Shown here piece by piece: positions 37,901 through 49,200 of a stretch of 64,000 bases of DNA. The notes beneath the pieces were generated by a model. It was not told the origin of the DNA and did no database searches. It saw only the letters and a list, made by a program, of their open reading frames with translations. A program made the position numbers and the translations under genes. Positions within the stretch are counted from its first letter, which is position 1; each line of letters opens with the position of its first letter. The stretch is from Echinococcus granulosus. Taxonomy: Eukaryota; Platyhelminthes; Cestoda; Cyclophyllidea; Taeniidae. The DNA lies in contig NW_020170390.1 in NCBI RefSeq assembly GCF_000524195.1, positions 636,701 through 700,700 of the forward strand, read 5' to 3'.

Positions 37901-40864
37901 GGCCCTGAAGTGTCGAGCGTTGAATGTCAGGTCAGTGCGATTCTCCGACCTACACGAGTTTATGCTGCTAACGTAGAAATCCGACCAAGAACAGCTGAAC
38001 TTGCTAGACAGATGGGTATGACTCCGAATGCAATAATCTGTCCCTCAACTATTGAATTACAGACAGAGTTGGCCGAAAATGCTGGGATTCAGGTGATGGA
38101 CGTAAAGGAGGTCGGCAGCATGGAACTCGTTGCGGACACATCGCTCTTCAAAACGAGTTTTTGCGAACGTGTAACTGATTTGCGAAGGCAGAGCATTTCA
38201 GGCGGTAAGCCATTTATGGACAACATGAACATTACTGGCGGCAAATCGGGTCTCACTCTGGGGCAGGCGCAAATCCAAAAGATTGGGCCTAAGTCGGTGT
38301 CGAACGCAAAAACATTTACATTGCAGGATGTAGGTTGTGAGTTCGCAATAAAGAGTGCAAGGGTTGGGGCAGTTTGTAACCAGTGTCATGGCAGGGGCCG
38401 GATTGAGAGCTCCCTGACGGCTTTCTCTCCGATCCGGAGTACATCAGTAGACTACAGCAGAAAGCCTTCATTCATCCATCAGAGAGCAAGCACACCTGTC
38501 ACAAAGACCGTGGAATGTCAGGTAGGTGCGGTATTGCGCCCGTCGTCCATTGAAATTGGTAATATTGGCGTAAAACCGAGAAACGGAAAAGTTGCTGAAT
38601 ATTTGGGCATGAATGTCGATTCAGTGCTCTGTCCGGCTAGAGTGCAAATGATACCAGAGATAAGAGAGGCACCAGGAATAGAGATTGTCAATGTAGCAGA
38701 TGTGGCTCATACGGAAGTTCAAGTTGGCGAAATTGTTATTGACGCGGATGTTCAAACTCAACGACCTCAGTGGTCATCAGTTGCTACAGATACCCAAAAA
38801 AAACCTCATCTACTACTTAACATTAAGAGCAACGGAGACGGTCTTACTATCGGACACAGTTCACCCCCTGCATCTATGCGGAACGTTGGCACTGTTTGCG
38901 ATAGCTTCACTCTAAATGACATTGGCTGCGAAGTCGTACTACGAAACTCATCCATTGGAGGCGTGTGTACGTCTTGTCGAGGTAGTGAAAGAACGGCGTC
39001 TGCCTCTGTGAAGACGATGCCGAGAGTGTTGGAAACGCAAGGTGTCGAAACCTCGCATCAATACAGCACATTGGCGTCAGCCTTGGTGATGACCAAAGCA
39101 GTTCTTTCAGAATCGAAATCTTGCCAAGTCGGAACTGTCCTCACTCCTACCTGTTTGAATGTGGCAGGGGTTGAAATGTATTCTAAAAGCACAACGTCAT
39201 TCGCGTCTTCCGGCACAATCGTTTATCCGGCGGCCGTTGAAGTTGAAAGTAGACTCATGGAAAACTCTGGAATACAAATAAGGGAAGTAGCAACCATGGA
39301 CTCCATGAATGTTATTTTGGGCGAAAAATCGTACATTGCGAGCACACAGAAAATGGCTAAATCGAAGGTGGAGTCATGCGTGCTGGAGATAAAGTCATTC
39401 CACCCAGAAGCGGTTCGTGGGGAGCTTTCTACCTATCGAATGGCGGTAGGATCACTCGCATCGACTGGGAAATTTCACCTACAGAATATCGGCTGTGAAT
39501 TCAGATTGAGGAATGCCACTTATTCTACACCGAAGTACCCACATCCCTTAGCAGGCAGTTTTGAGCCTAAGACACTAGTGGGAAATGGTTTAAAAAGCAG
39601 TATAGGTTCACAAAGAACAGATGCCTCTTGTCAAGTTGGGCTCACGCTAGTTCCGACAACAGTACATGTGGCAGACATGGCTGTCAGCGCCAGCGAACAG
39701 CGCGTGGCGACTAGTCTTGGACTCAAAGCAAATGCCATTATTTGTCCATCAACGGTGGATCTTGAAACCCAACTAACTGAGACTGCTGGAGTAACAGTAA
39801 CTGATGTCCATGCTGTAAAGGAAATCGGAATTACTGTTGGAGAGAGGAAGGGCGTCGTGAATGTTACCGGACGGAATCTGAAAGTGCAAGAAAAGGGCAT
39901 CATCTCCAGGCCCACGGAGCCCATCTACCTGAGCTTCACCTCCTACCCACCCACGTGCGTTCAAGACACTCATCCAAAGTTCGGCAAAGTGCGCGAAACC
40001 ACGACCACTCAAGTGATCAAGGCGATTGATCAAAATTCCAGATGCACCTTTCAAATACGACGAATAGGCGAATCACTAAACCCGTACCCACTGTCATTAA
40101 CACAAATTGGACCTGCACAAGAGAATTTAAGGAAAGAAAGTGCCAGCTGTCAAGTTGGTGTCACAATGGTTCCGAGTAAAATGAATGTTTCAAGAGCTAA
40201 AGTAATCGTGGAAAAGAAGTCCAGCGCTGACATTATGGGCATCTCAGGACCATCAGTTCTGCAATCAACAACATGCGAACTCGAATCACGCATCTCAGAA
40301 AGGCCGGGCATTGGAATTGCTCAAATAGACGCAGTGGAACAACTTCAGCTGCAAATAGAAGGCGAAATCTACAATGCATCTGTTGTGGGAGGTGGTGCGA
40401 AACCAAAGACAACCGGAACGACAGGCCCTCAGGGCTGGAAACATGCACCAATCAGCATCACTGGCCATCCAAGGACGGACACCCATATACCTTCCTCAAT
40501 TCAGCGGTCAGATAAAGGTATTTTCAACACCATCGGACCGTATCTGGTGACGATGAAGGGGGGTACAGTACAGAGCCGGAGTATCTTGGAGATAGGCGCG
40601 CTTACACTTGGTGGAAAGAGCCTGCAACTGAGCGTAGATGGCGATCTACGTGGCAAGTTAACAATGCAGACAGCTCAACAACCGAGTAGTAGTGGGCGTA
40701 AGTCCACTAGCTATCCGGACTCCTCCCAACGCCTCCGCTCACCCATCAGTCCCGGCGATCGTCTGCTTCCCCGACGACCCAACTCCCAGCTATGCGATGT
40801 CGCCTGTGAGGCTTTGATCAAACCTGAGACATTAGAGAAACGTCTACAAACAGTTTTTATCTGA
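28960..40864 (+). CDS. Plakin-family cytolinker with a large novel repeat tail (5' end incomplete)
   Basis: Twelve exons in phase: 28960-28997, 29259-29375, 29429-29476, 29525-29596, 30017-30097, 30612-30707, 30759-30887, 32075-32406, 33562-33667, 33745-33862, 34496-34700 and a terminal exon 34774-40864. The first eleven encode helical, spectrin-repeat-like segments (for example FLTDNVKQCWDYTAQLSNLA and ERLNAFQSLADRARTLASKA). An SH3-like insert (DYVGSNFTVKKGDSLPLID, then YLWKVMTSNGPQYIPSIAC) lies near 32213-32370. A plakin domain with an SH3 embedded in its spectrin repeats is the hallmark of plakins, which link intermediate filaments, actin or microtubules to junctions. No actin-binding CH domains, plectin repeats or GAS2 domain are seen. 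Instead about 2030 residues follow in one exon, holding about eight copies of a repeat described separately. The start codon is upstream and not found, so the protein exceeds 2470 residues. Confidence 0.75.
30888..32074 (+). other. Longest intron found in the plakin gene
   Basis: Intron of 1187 nt between LTHEMK and ERLNAF. Its right half (about 31380-31960) is visibly richer in G and C than other introns here and has no open frame. It may be an old mobile-element copy, but I see no terminal repeats or target duplication. Confidence 0.4.
36374..40400 (+). repeat. Eight-copy protein repeat in the plakin tail
   Basis: Within the terminal exon a unit of about 170-200 residues recurs. Each copy opens with CQVG(T/A)-x-L-x-P followed by a beta-like stretch, then (I/V)CPS-T-V-E-L, then L-x-E-x-x-GI-x-V-x-D/N-V, and a V-x-(G/E)-x-x-Y-x-A-S ending. 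Starts of the CQVG block are at 36374 (degenerate, CQTVSLKLDP), 36851, 37385 (TQVG), 37925 (CQVS), 38516, 39122, 39629 and 40148. Spacing is 477-606 nt, so units are diverged in length as well as sequence. I know of no named domain with this pattern. The nucleotide sequences have diverged well beyond the protein pattern, so this is an old array. Confidence 0.8.
37286..38998 (+). other. CxxC / CxxCxGxG zinc-knuckle-like motifs between repeats
   Basis: Four paired-cysteine motifs occur once per repeat in the linker: CPTCHC at 37286, CDFCHGSGK at 37783, CNQCHGRGR at 38375 and CTSCRGSER at 38966. The second and third match the CxxCxGxG zinc-ribbon element of DnaJ/Hsp40 proteins. Each is preceded by a conserved F-x-L-x-(D/N)-(V/I)-GCE strand in the later units. 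A C-x-C also occurs near 36210. Whether they bind metal is unknown. Confidence 0.6.
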
Positions 40865-42802
40865 AGCCCCAACACCTCCCCTTTTAACAGTACTTTTGTC
40901 CTGTGCAATTATGCTCTTACTTTTCGATTTACAGTGCGTTGACTAAAAAAGTAGCAAATTCATTTGTAAAGGACGTTTCGTATTACACATATCGTAACAA
41001 CTGCAATTCCACAGTAGAGTTGGAACTGGAAGCTAGAGTTTCAGACCTTCAAAACACTACTTTTTCGCAAAATCACTTCTTCCTTCGATTTTTCCACATG
41101 ATTTCTAGTCTATAGTTCTTTTAAACTTGATGCTATGACCAACAAAAAAAAAGACAGTTAATTTCTTTAAAGACCCGTCTTATTTGAGTATTAAAGTCTA
41201 TTTTTGGACTAGTGTTAATGACCTTAAATCGTGTCTCTAGACTTTAAGCCATTTAGAGTTCATTGTTATTACAACAATTACTGAGCGCAATATACTTGGT
41301 TCGCCCCTTTAAAAAAATGAAATGTATTTCCTTGAATCTATGGGATCAAGTTTGGTTGAAATTTAATTAGCGTGCCGTTCGCATGACCTTCCAACCTTCC
41401 CACACAATTCACCATCGTCGCTGATTGATGGTTGTAGTGTAGAACAGGCAAAAGCATAATACGAGCAATTTGACTTAGGGCCATTTTTTTTCCAAAGTAC
41501 GTGCAGGTGATGGGATGATTAGATTGACAGACGAATGTTTCTTAGCGAAACAGACTAACGCCGTGGTAGAATCACAACCAACATTGCTTTAAAATAAAGA
41601 TGCGATTGCGAATAAATAATCTTTGGATTCAAATGAAAAGCAGCAGCTAAGTTACAACAGAAAATTTCAAAAAATCTGTCACCCCCTCATTATTCCTGCA
41701 TAAAAGTGGAGGGACTGGAAAGTGTTTTTGTAATAGGGCGAAAAAATTGAAAACTTATGATGACTATATATCGTCTACTGTCCAACTATACACAAAATGG
41801 GGAGATTTGTAAGTATTAGAATTAGCTTCGCCTCAATCATTCAACATGTTTCGAATGGACCCCATACCATGAGAACAGGTCTACAAAAGACTCCTCACGG
41901 ATGTCACTTGACGTGACAAATTATAGGACGAAGGAACTTTGTGAAGTCAAAAAGTGCTAAAGGTTAGCAGAAGAATCGGAGATTTATACATGACGTCACC
42001 TCGTAGTGCAACAACACCAATGCCTTACGCATTTCAGTTTTATGAAAATTCAACAACCCCTAAATCAGATATGAATAGCAGGAGCAATACATACATTCTA
42101 GGGGAGAATCTGTACAAGGAAATTAGTTGATTGACTGATGCCAGTCGACACCATTTTTGGGTGCAGATTGAACCTAATTACGTGTTCGAGAGCTTAATCA
42201 GAATTCCTAACAATACTTTGCCACATTAAAAAGAGGAGAAAGCAGTCTGAACGGCGACAACCGAACATTTGAAAGCGTTGCAGCAAAAATCGTGCCAAAT
42301 GTGCAAGCAGAAATAGGAACAAAACGTATCGCATAACAACAACAAAATTCATTGATGCAGTTCACCATAAACATAAAAAGAAATCAGTTTATTCAAACAT
42401 ATATCATATGAATTATCAACGCATTTAGGCTAAAATGGCTCAAAGACAGTAAAAGTGGCCTCATAAAGGCTAATTTTCGAACTTTATTATACCCCTTTTC
42501 GCTTCGCACTCGAAGATCTGAAATCGAGTTGGCAAAATGCAGATAAATCTGATGGCGACGTTTAACGTTATGCACCAAACCAAGTTAGTTGTCAAAAACA
42601 ATTCAGTGTCCAAGATTCCGAAACGAACAAAGTATCTTAACTAGTCATGAATTATGAGTAAAAACAAAACATTCACTTCCAAATCAGTGGTGCTTTTTGG
42701 AGTGAAATACGGTTAAAGAAACTGTCTAGCGAATCGATCAAGAGAATTCGAATTCCCGTGATTCTCACTGCTGTCATGCTTTGTGTATGACAAGATCTAA
42801 TC
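40865..42802. other. Intergenic region, plakin to SLC16 gene
   Basis: Contains the plakin 3' UTR and the SLC16 promoter. No exon with family resemblance, tandem repeat or RNA gene was seen. Confidence 0.5.
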
Positions 42803-44797
42803 ATGGTACAATGCTGTCCCAAATACCTCCAAGAGAAGGGATGCTCGGTGCGGCACACCTTGACGCTGATAGGAGCCCTGCTCACCTGTTTTTGCGTTGA
42901 TGGTTGCGCGTACAATATTGGCATTCTGATATCCTATTGGTCCTCGTACTTTAACAAGGACACCTTTGTCCTATCATGGATTGGTTCCATTCAAATGTTC
43001 TTCAGCTACTGTCTGGGACCCCTGACTGGCTTCCTTATAAATCACTTTGGAATAACCCCAGTAGCCATCACAGGAGCAACCGTTGCCTCCATGGGGCACT
43101 TTATCTCCGGGATGCACGGCAACATGATAACACTGTATATATGCTTTGGTGCACTGGCAGGTGCTGGCTATGGACTGCTATATATGACTGCAATCGTTGC
43201 CATCACCACAGGCTTTGATGAGCTACGACCTATAGCCATGGGGATTATGGCCTGTGGCTCGGGTATAGGTGCCTCAATACACAGCATTTTCTATCCTCTA
43301 GTCGAATCAAAAGTAACCTGGAAAGGATTATGTATCGCCACAGCGGGACTGCTGCTACAGGCCTGTGTTTTTGGCTGCCTCCTCGGACTTGCTTTGCCCA
43401 AGAAGCCACCTCAGCAGCCGATGAGCCAATCGCCGCACAATCCCACCGCGAGCATTTTCAGCCTTGATTCTCATGCCCTCGGCATCCTGGGCTCGGGGTA
43501 CCTAAACCGCCCCAATGAACCTACTACAAGCGCTGCGTTCATGAACTCTCAACTGGATCTCAAAGCCACTCTGGAAACGCCCAAAATGCAGCACATGATG
43601 GGAAGTTTGGGATCATTCACTTATTTGGTTGAGGTTGAAAAGATTGCGCAGCAGATTGGTCTATTTGGCAAAGGCATGCCGTTGCACAGGAACGCTTCTT
43701 TCCTCGTCTTCCTAGCCGCAGTGTTTATTCAAGCCATGGGCTCCTACTCCCCAGTCATCCTCCTTTTTGATATATTGCTCGCCGAGGGCTTAAGCCCAAA
43801 GGCGGCAGCCGGCACTACAGCCTTGGTGGGTATATCCAGTGCAATCGCGAGACTCGTATTCGGCACACTGGCCACGTTTCGCTGGGTGAACAAGACCCAC
43901 CTGCTGTCAGTGCTCATGATGGCTGGCGGAGCAATCAACATCACTGTCTTTTTTCTCCACCAGCAGATGTTTTTGCAATTCTATGCCTGTGTTATAGGAA
44001 TTTGTCTAGGTACGTTCTTATGCGAATCGAACCATTTTGAATGCATCAATCCTCCATTTGTATGAATACATGCCTGCATGGCTGCTATTACGTAACTACG
44101 CATGCTGCCCTTCCCGTGTTAACAGTGGCAATCTCCGCCTAGATTTTATTCACTAAGTACACCAAAACTGAATCGGGTGAGAAAGTGACAAGGCAGAAGG
44201 GATTATGCTTGAATAAAAAAATATGATATGTTTGAACCCTAAGATGTAAAACCACTCAGGTGCTGTTTGGCCTTTGCCTGACAAGTTACTGTACCTTCAC
44301 CACTTAGCTCAGAATATAGCAACTTCGTAAAGTACAAGCAAAAGAATTATGAAAGCAAATATCTCAATGAGTGAAAGCATCTTAAATGAACGTGCACGAG
44401 TGAGACTAGAATTCCGGTCTACTGTAGATGCGTTGGACTGCAAATTACTAGCCTACAAGACTTCAAATTTTCCTGGAATAATAAGCAGCATGTTGAATTC
44501 GTAGGAGGAGTGACAGTAATACACCCACTGGTTCTGGCGGACTTAGTGCAGAGAGAGCGACTGACAGATGCAATGGGGTGGGAGATAATGTCGGCAGGAA
44601 TGGGGTACTGCCTGAGCACGCCGCTAGCCACACTGCTGAGTCTACAACTCGGCAACATGCACATCAGCTACATCGTCTCGGGCGTACTGATGCTGTTTGG
44701 GGGTACCCTCGTCGAGCTCACGCGCTGGTCTCGCCGAACCATCAGTGAGGCAGACATCAACCGCCTCCGTAGACGCCTTGAGGGTGCCGCCGGGTAG
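42803..44797 (+). CDS. Monocarboxylate transporter-like protein (SLC16, major facilitator superfamily)
   Basis: Two exons, 42803-44009 and 44505-44797, give 499 residues in phase. The N-terminal half has the MCT-type first and second helices: FCVDGCAYNIGILISYWSSY, then a SWIGSIQMF turn and GPLTGFLINHFG. These correspond to the D-G-(G/S) and GP-x-x-x-x-L-x-x-x-(F/Y)-G blocks of SLC16. A hydrophilic central loop of about 90 residues (from ALPKKPPQQP) separates two six-helix bundles. The C-terminal bundle contains GLSPKAAAGTTALVGISSAI and ends with a basic cytoplasmic tail RLRRRLEG. In this family the substrates are lactate, pyruvate, other monocarboxylates, aromatic amino acids or thyroid hormone, usually at the plasma membrane. 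Substrate cannot be read from the sequence. The ATG at 42803 has a favourable context and precedes the first helix. Confidence 0.85.
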
Positions 44798-46295
44798 ACT
44801 GCGCAAACACTGTAAGTCATCTCTGGTCTCCAATAGTTCACGAAATATTGTTACCGGTAATGCCAATTTATCACACTATGCGCTCCTGTAGGGGTTGAGC
44901 CATCTCTTAAGGCGTAATAAGACCTACTCACACTGCTCTGAGAGGCTATTGGCATAAATTGTGTGATCGTAAAGTTGTGATGCTAAAAATGGTGACTAAA
45001 TCTGAGACCGAAGGATCTGCTTGAAAAAATAGCTTCCACGCTCATATTAGCCTAGCCGATAAATACACTTCTGTATGACAGTCGAAATGGCTTGAAAAAA
45101 GATTGAGTGCCAAGATCCTGGGCATTACGGTAACCACAAAGTACTTTAAGTTAACATACAGCACGATGACTCCCTGCGCGTCATAAAAGTAAAGCATTAC
45201 TTTGAAATACGAGGATTTACAGTACATCAAAGCCGTAAACGCACCGAAGAAATGCGAAGAACAATCGCAGATGGTCAAATCCCAGCAGCAATTCTTGCCA
45301 CTTTAAATTCCAGCAATTTTGCTTCAGAACAAGTGCAAATCTGATATTAACCGCAGTCGGCTCGAAGAATGAGGTCTTTGTGCATACCTCCTACCTGATG
45401 GAGACGGCTCTCGATGCAAATCCCACGTAGATGCTACAAACTACCTGCTAATGAGTGTTTACAAAATTTTGTCAAGAGTTCAATATGACATCTCCTGTTT
45501 TACCATATTATAATGCAATACAGAATAAAGTGCCCATTGATTGTTCATGACAAGACTGCAGCTTTCAACAGGGATCAGCGGTAGGCAGCACTATTGTACC
45601 ACATTGTTAAATAAAAATACCGAATGCCTCATGTGTAAAACTTCAAGAAAAATTCCAATACTTTTCTTTGAATTTTTTTATCTAATACACCCATTTAAAC
45701 GCTAAAGATCAACTGGTTAGCAACAAGTGAGTTTACCTTTACGTTACAATTTAACATTGGGTCGACGCCAGCATTCAAGTGATGCATTTATAACGTTCAG
45801 AGTGATGTACGCAAGTTTTCAAAATGATGACTATTCGAAGATAAACCTCAAGGATGTATCAATTCCATGCAGAAGTCTTCAGACATTAAACATTTTGATC
45901 TCCAGTTCTAGTTTGCTTAGCTTAGACAACACGACAAAATCAAGGTCATAAGCAAACTGATTGCTACAAAAAATCACTTAGTAGTTGTGATTATTTCTGC
46001 TAAATCATGCGCAATTAAAAGTGCAGGCATTATGATACGAGATCCAAATAACCATCTAGGGCCTTTGAAACATGCTACGAACGCTGAATTTGAAACCAGA
46101 CGTCATACACTGATTTCTGCTGAACAATACTGATCACAAGTGATATGGCAAGCATTACTTTAGCCTCTTATTAAGGTAACAATCGAGACCAATGCTTCAT
46201 GGTGGCAACGGTTGATCGTATTACAAGCACCAAATTCGACCAAATTGCGTACATAACTACGCGTCTATTAAAAGGAGAATCGTAGAGCCCGGTTC
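44798..46295. other. Intergenic region with a short coding-like patch
   Basis: Separates the converging SLC16 and mrpL19 genes. A patch at about 45338-45429 (plus) reads coding-like (NEVFVHTSYLMETALD) and is preceded by an acceptor-like TTGCTTCAG. It has no partner exons and is probably a fossil. Nothing else was recognised. Confidence 0.4.
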
Positions 46296-49200
46296 CTAGG
46301 GTGGGTCAGAAGAGGAATTGGAGGCCGAGCCGTTGCGCCAGTGACCCTTCAGGAAGTCCATGTGTCGAAGCAGCTCTGTGTGATGGCGACCCACCTCACC
46401 CATCACTGTATTTTCCTCTGCTGGGGTGATCCTCGATCTTGCAACACACACAAAAAGGACACCCATTGGATGTACTGCAAAATGTACTGAAGTGGAGCAC
46501 TAAGGAAAACAGAATGGGATTTTGCCAATGATCCTATAAGGCATAGTATTCGTCAGAAGTTACTTTATTTTTAAGGGGCAATGTGCTATTATCGTATAAG
46601 TCTACAGAACATCCACATTATCTAGAGGCCTCTGAGACTTATGAAAAATTCGTTCAACTCAAAGCAGCGAGCACAGAAGAGCAGATTTTAGTCAAGGAAA
46701 CGGAAGTCGTATTGTGCAAATTATGTGAATGCTGAGCTTCCAGAACAAATGATTGATTAAGACAATAAGTTGCGTAAAAAATGCTGTAATACGCCGTATT
46801 GTTGCAAAACTAAAAGAACCTTCTCGTTAAAAATCAACTGTGTTTTGATTATTACTACACACAGACTCAAGTATGTAATCAACGTGCGTTGAGGTAATTC
46901 TTTAAAAAATGGGTTGTTCATGATGCACAACATTATGGAAATACCCTTAAATATCCAATAACCGCATTAATTAGAATGAACTGCCACAGTGACTTCTGCA
47001 TTCAACCTCAGGACTTACTAAACACAAACGCTAAACTAATAGCCTTGTATTGAGTGGAAAATCAGTGCAAGTTCACGATCCAAACACTTAAACAAGCATG
47101 TAGTATAAGGAGAATATGCTTAAAAGTGTTGCTATCCAATTAGAAAATATCACCCACCTGTACATTTTCATCAAGTCGTAACGGTCAATGAGATCAACCT
47201 TCTTTTCAATCTGATTCAACTCTTCAGTAGTGAGATGGCTGTACATGGACTTGAGATCGATGCCTCGGTACCCGTGTAGGTGCCACTGAAAATGCCACGG
47301 TCGTGGAAGCAATTTCACCTTTGAAATCAAAGATATTCAAATAGAGTGACCGTTGACAGTACATACTAAAAGTAACATGCTAGATTTCCAAAATACGCTG
47401 TTGTAGAAAAAAGTAGGAATGGTCTCGGAAAAGCTATCACAGGGAATTTTCGTGATCCCCAATTTGCACTAAAAGGACACGGCACGCAACGGAGGTTACG
47501 TAAGTGAGATGTGTGCCTACCTTTTTGTCGTTAATAGGGACTGGAGCGTCCTTTTCATGAGGGACAGGTGCGAGGTCGAAGGGGAAACGGGACTCAGACA
47601 AGGGTGCGTCACGTAAGTAGAGGAGGTTTCGGTCTAAACGCTTCTCCAACAGTAACACCTCTATTGAGAGCAGCGTTGGATTGTAGAGCTCAAAATTCAC
47701 CTCTACGGCTAGGTAAAAAATGTGGCGTGTGTGTTTATATTGCTGAGCCAGCAAACAACGCTAGACGGTAAGACGGACGTTCTTCACCTGTCTGATCGAT
47801 GACATTGCGAAGAGTGAAGTTACTCCAAAGGCCTTCATTGTTTCTCTCAATACAAATTCCAACGAACCGATTCTTCTTGTTTGGAGCATGTTTGTCCGCA
47901 ACTGTGGTCGCCAAGACGGAACCTGAGCGATAAAAAAATCAAGCAAGAATTGAATCTTACATCTTTCGGACTTAAGCGAAAAGCGCTGAATCTAAAGACG
48001 AGTTCTTTCCACACCCAACTACATATGAAATAAATCTAAACCGGATCCATAAAGAATGGCATAGGGTTACTATTGGCTGGGGTGGATAAAGTAGCAAAAA
48101 TTAATGGAGATGTTATCCAGTTTTAAGCCCTGTCAACGTCTATTAAATTGCTATCTACCATACTCTACAAGGTCATTTGATTCCCAACCTCTACCCAAGC
48201 CGACACGTAGGCATCTGACCGAAGTTAGCGTCTGAAAAGGAGGCATACTGATGAATGTTGCAAATAATAGGGCTCCTAAAAAATAACTTTACTCGAATAT
48301 AAGGAAATGCAATTCGAGGTTGCTTACATTTAAACGGAAATATGAAAAAGTAAACATATCTGAAATTGACGATATTTCAAATAATAATAGAGTGGAGAAA
48401 CCTCAAAGGTCCTTACGGCGATAGTAGGGTAGGTCCCCCAAGAAAGGGTATTTCTTAAAGGACACGTGTTGATCACCCTTTCATTGAATTTTCATGAGGA
48501 TCACGTGGTACAGATACCGGGTCGACGACTTGAAAGCGAAGACTTTCGCTTTCAATTAGGGAAATGACGTTTGAAAATGAACCGATGCGATGTCTACGTG
48601 AGCACTCCGTGGACTCGCGCGCGAGCAATAACGAAAGCAGGGCAGGCTCACGTAGCAGTGCCACTGCTGTCTATACTTTTAGTGATACAGAAGTAGGTGG
48701 CGAGCAGATGGGACAGTGTGCATTTGATCCAAGCACCTCTTGCGCCCACAAAGTGTGCCAAATGATTCCTATGGTTGTGCAAATACTGCTAGACATTCTA
48801 GAGACACGAATCCCACCTGTTCACAACTTGAGAGCAGGTCTGAAGGACAAGACTACCGCTGAGATTACAGCCATTACCGAAAATATCAGGCGAAATTCAG
48901 CAGTTGGATTAGCCTTCGCGAAACAGAGTTTAAAGGACTACAGCACGGGAACACTCCTACAAGTACTCCGTTGCTACCTCTTGAACAACTACCCCTCCCT
49001 ATTCGAACCCACACACCAATTATGTAAACTAAGTGTAATCTTTCTTCACATCCCCTATATTCCATCTGATGATAAGCGCTACTCCGCGATAGGAGAAGTG
49101 GTCAAAGTCTGTGAAAAAATGACAACACGTCGGGTCATGCTGCTATCGCTAATTATGAGAAGACTACATCTATGGGTTGAAAATCAAATTGCCTTTGAGG

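Noticed and set aside
45338..45429. Coding-like patch with an acceptor-like sequence upstream
   Set aside because: About 30 codons only, with no partner exon and no recognisable product.
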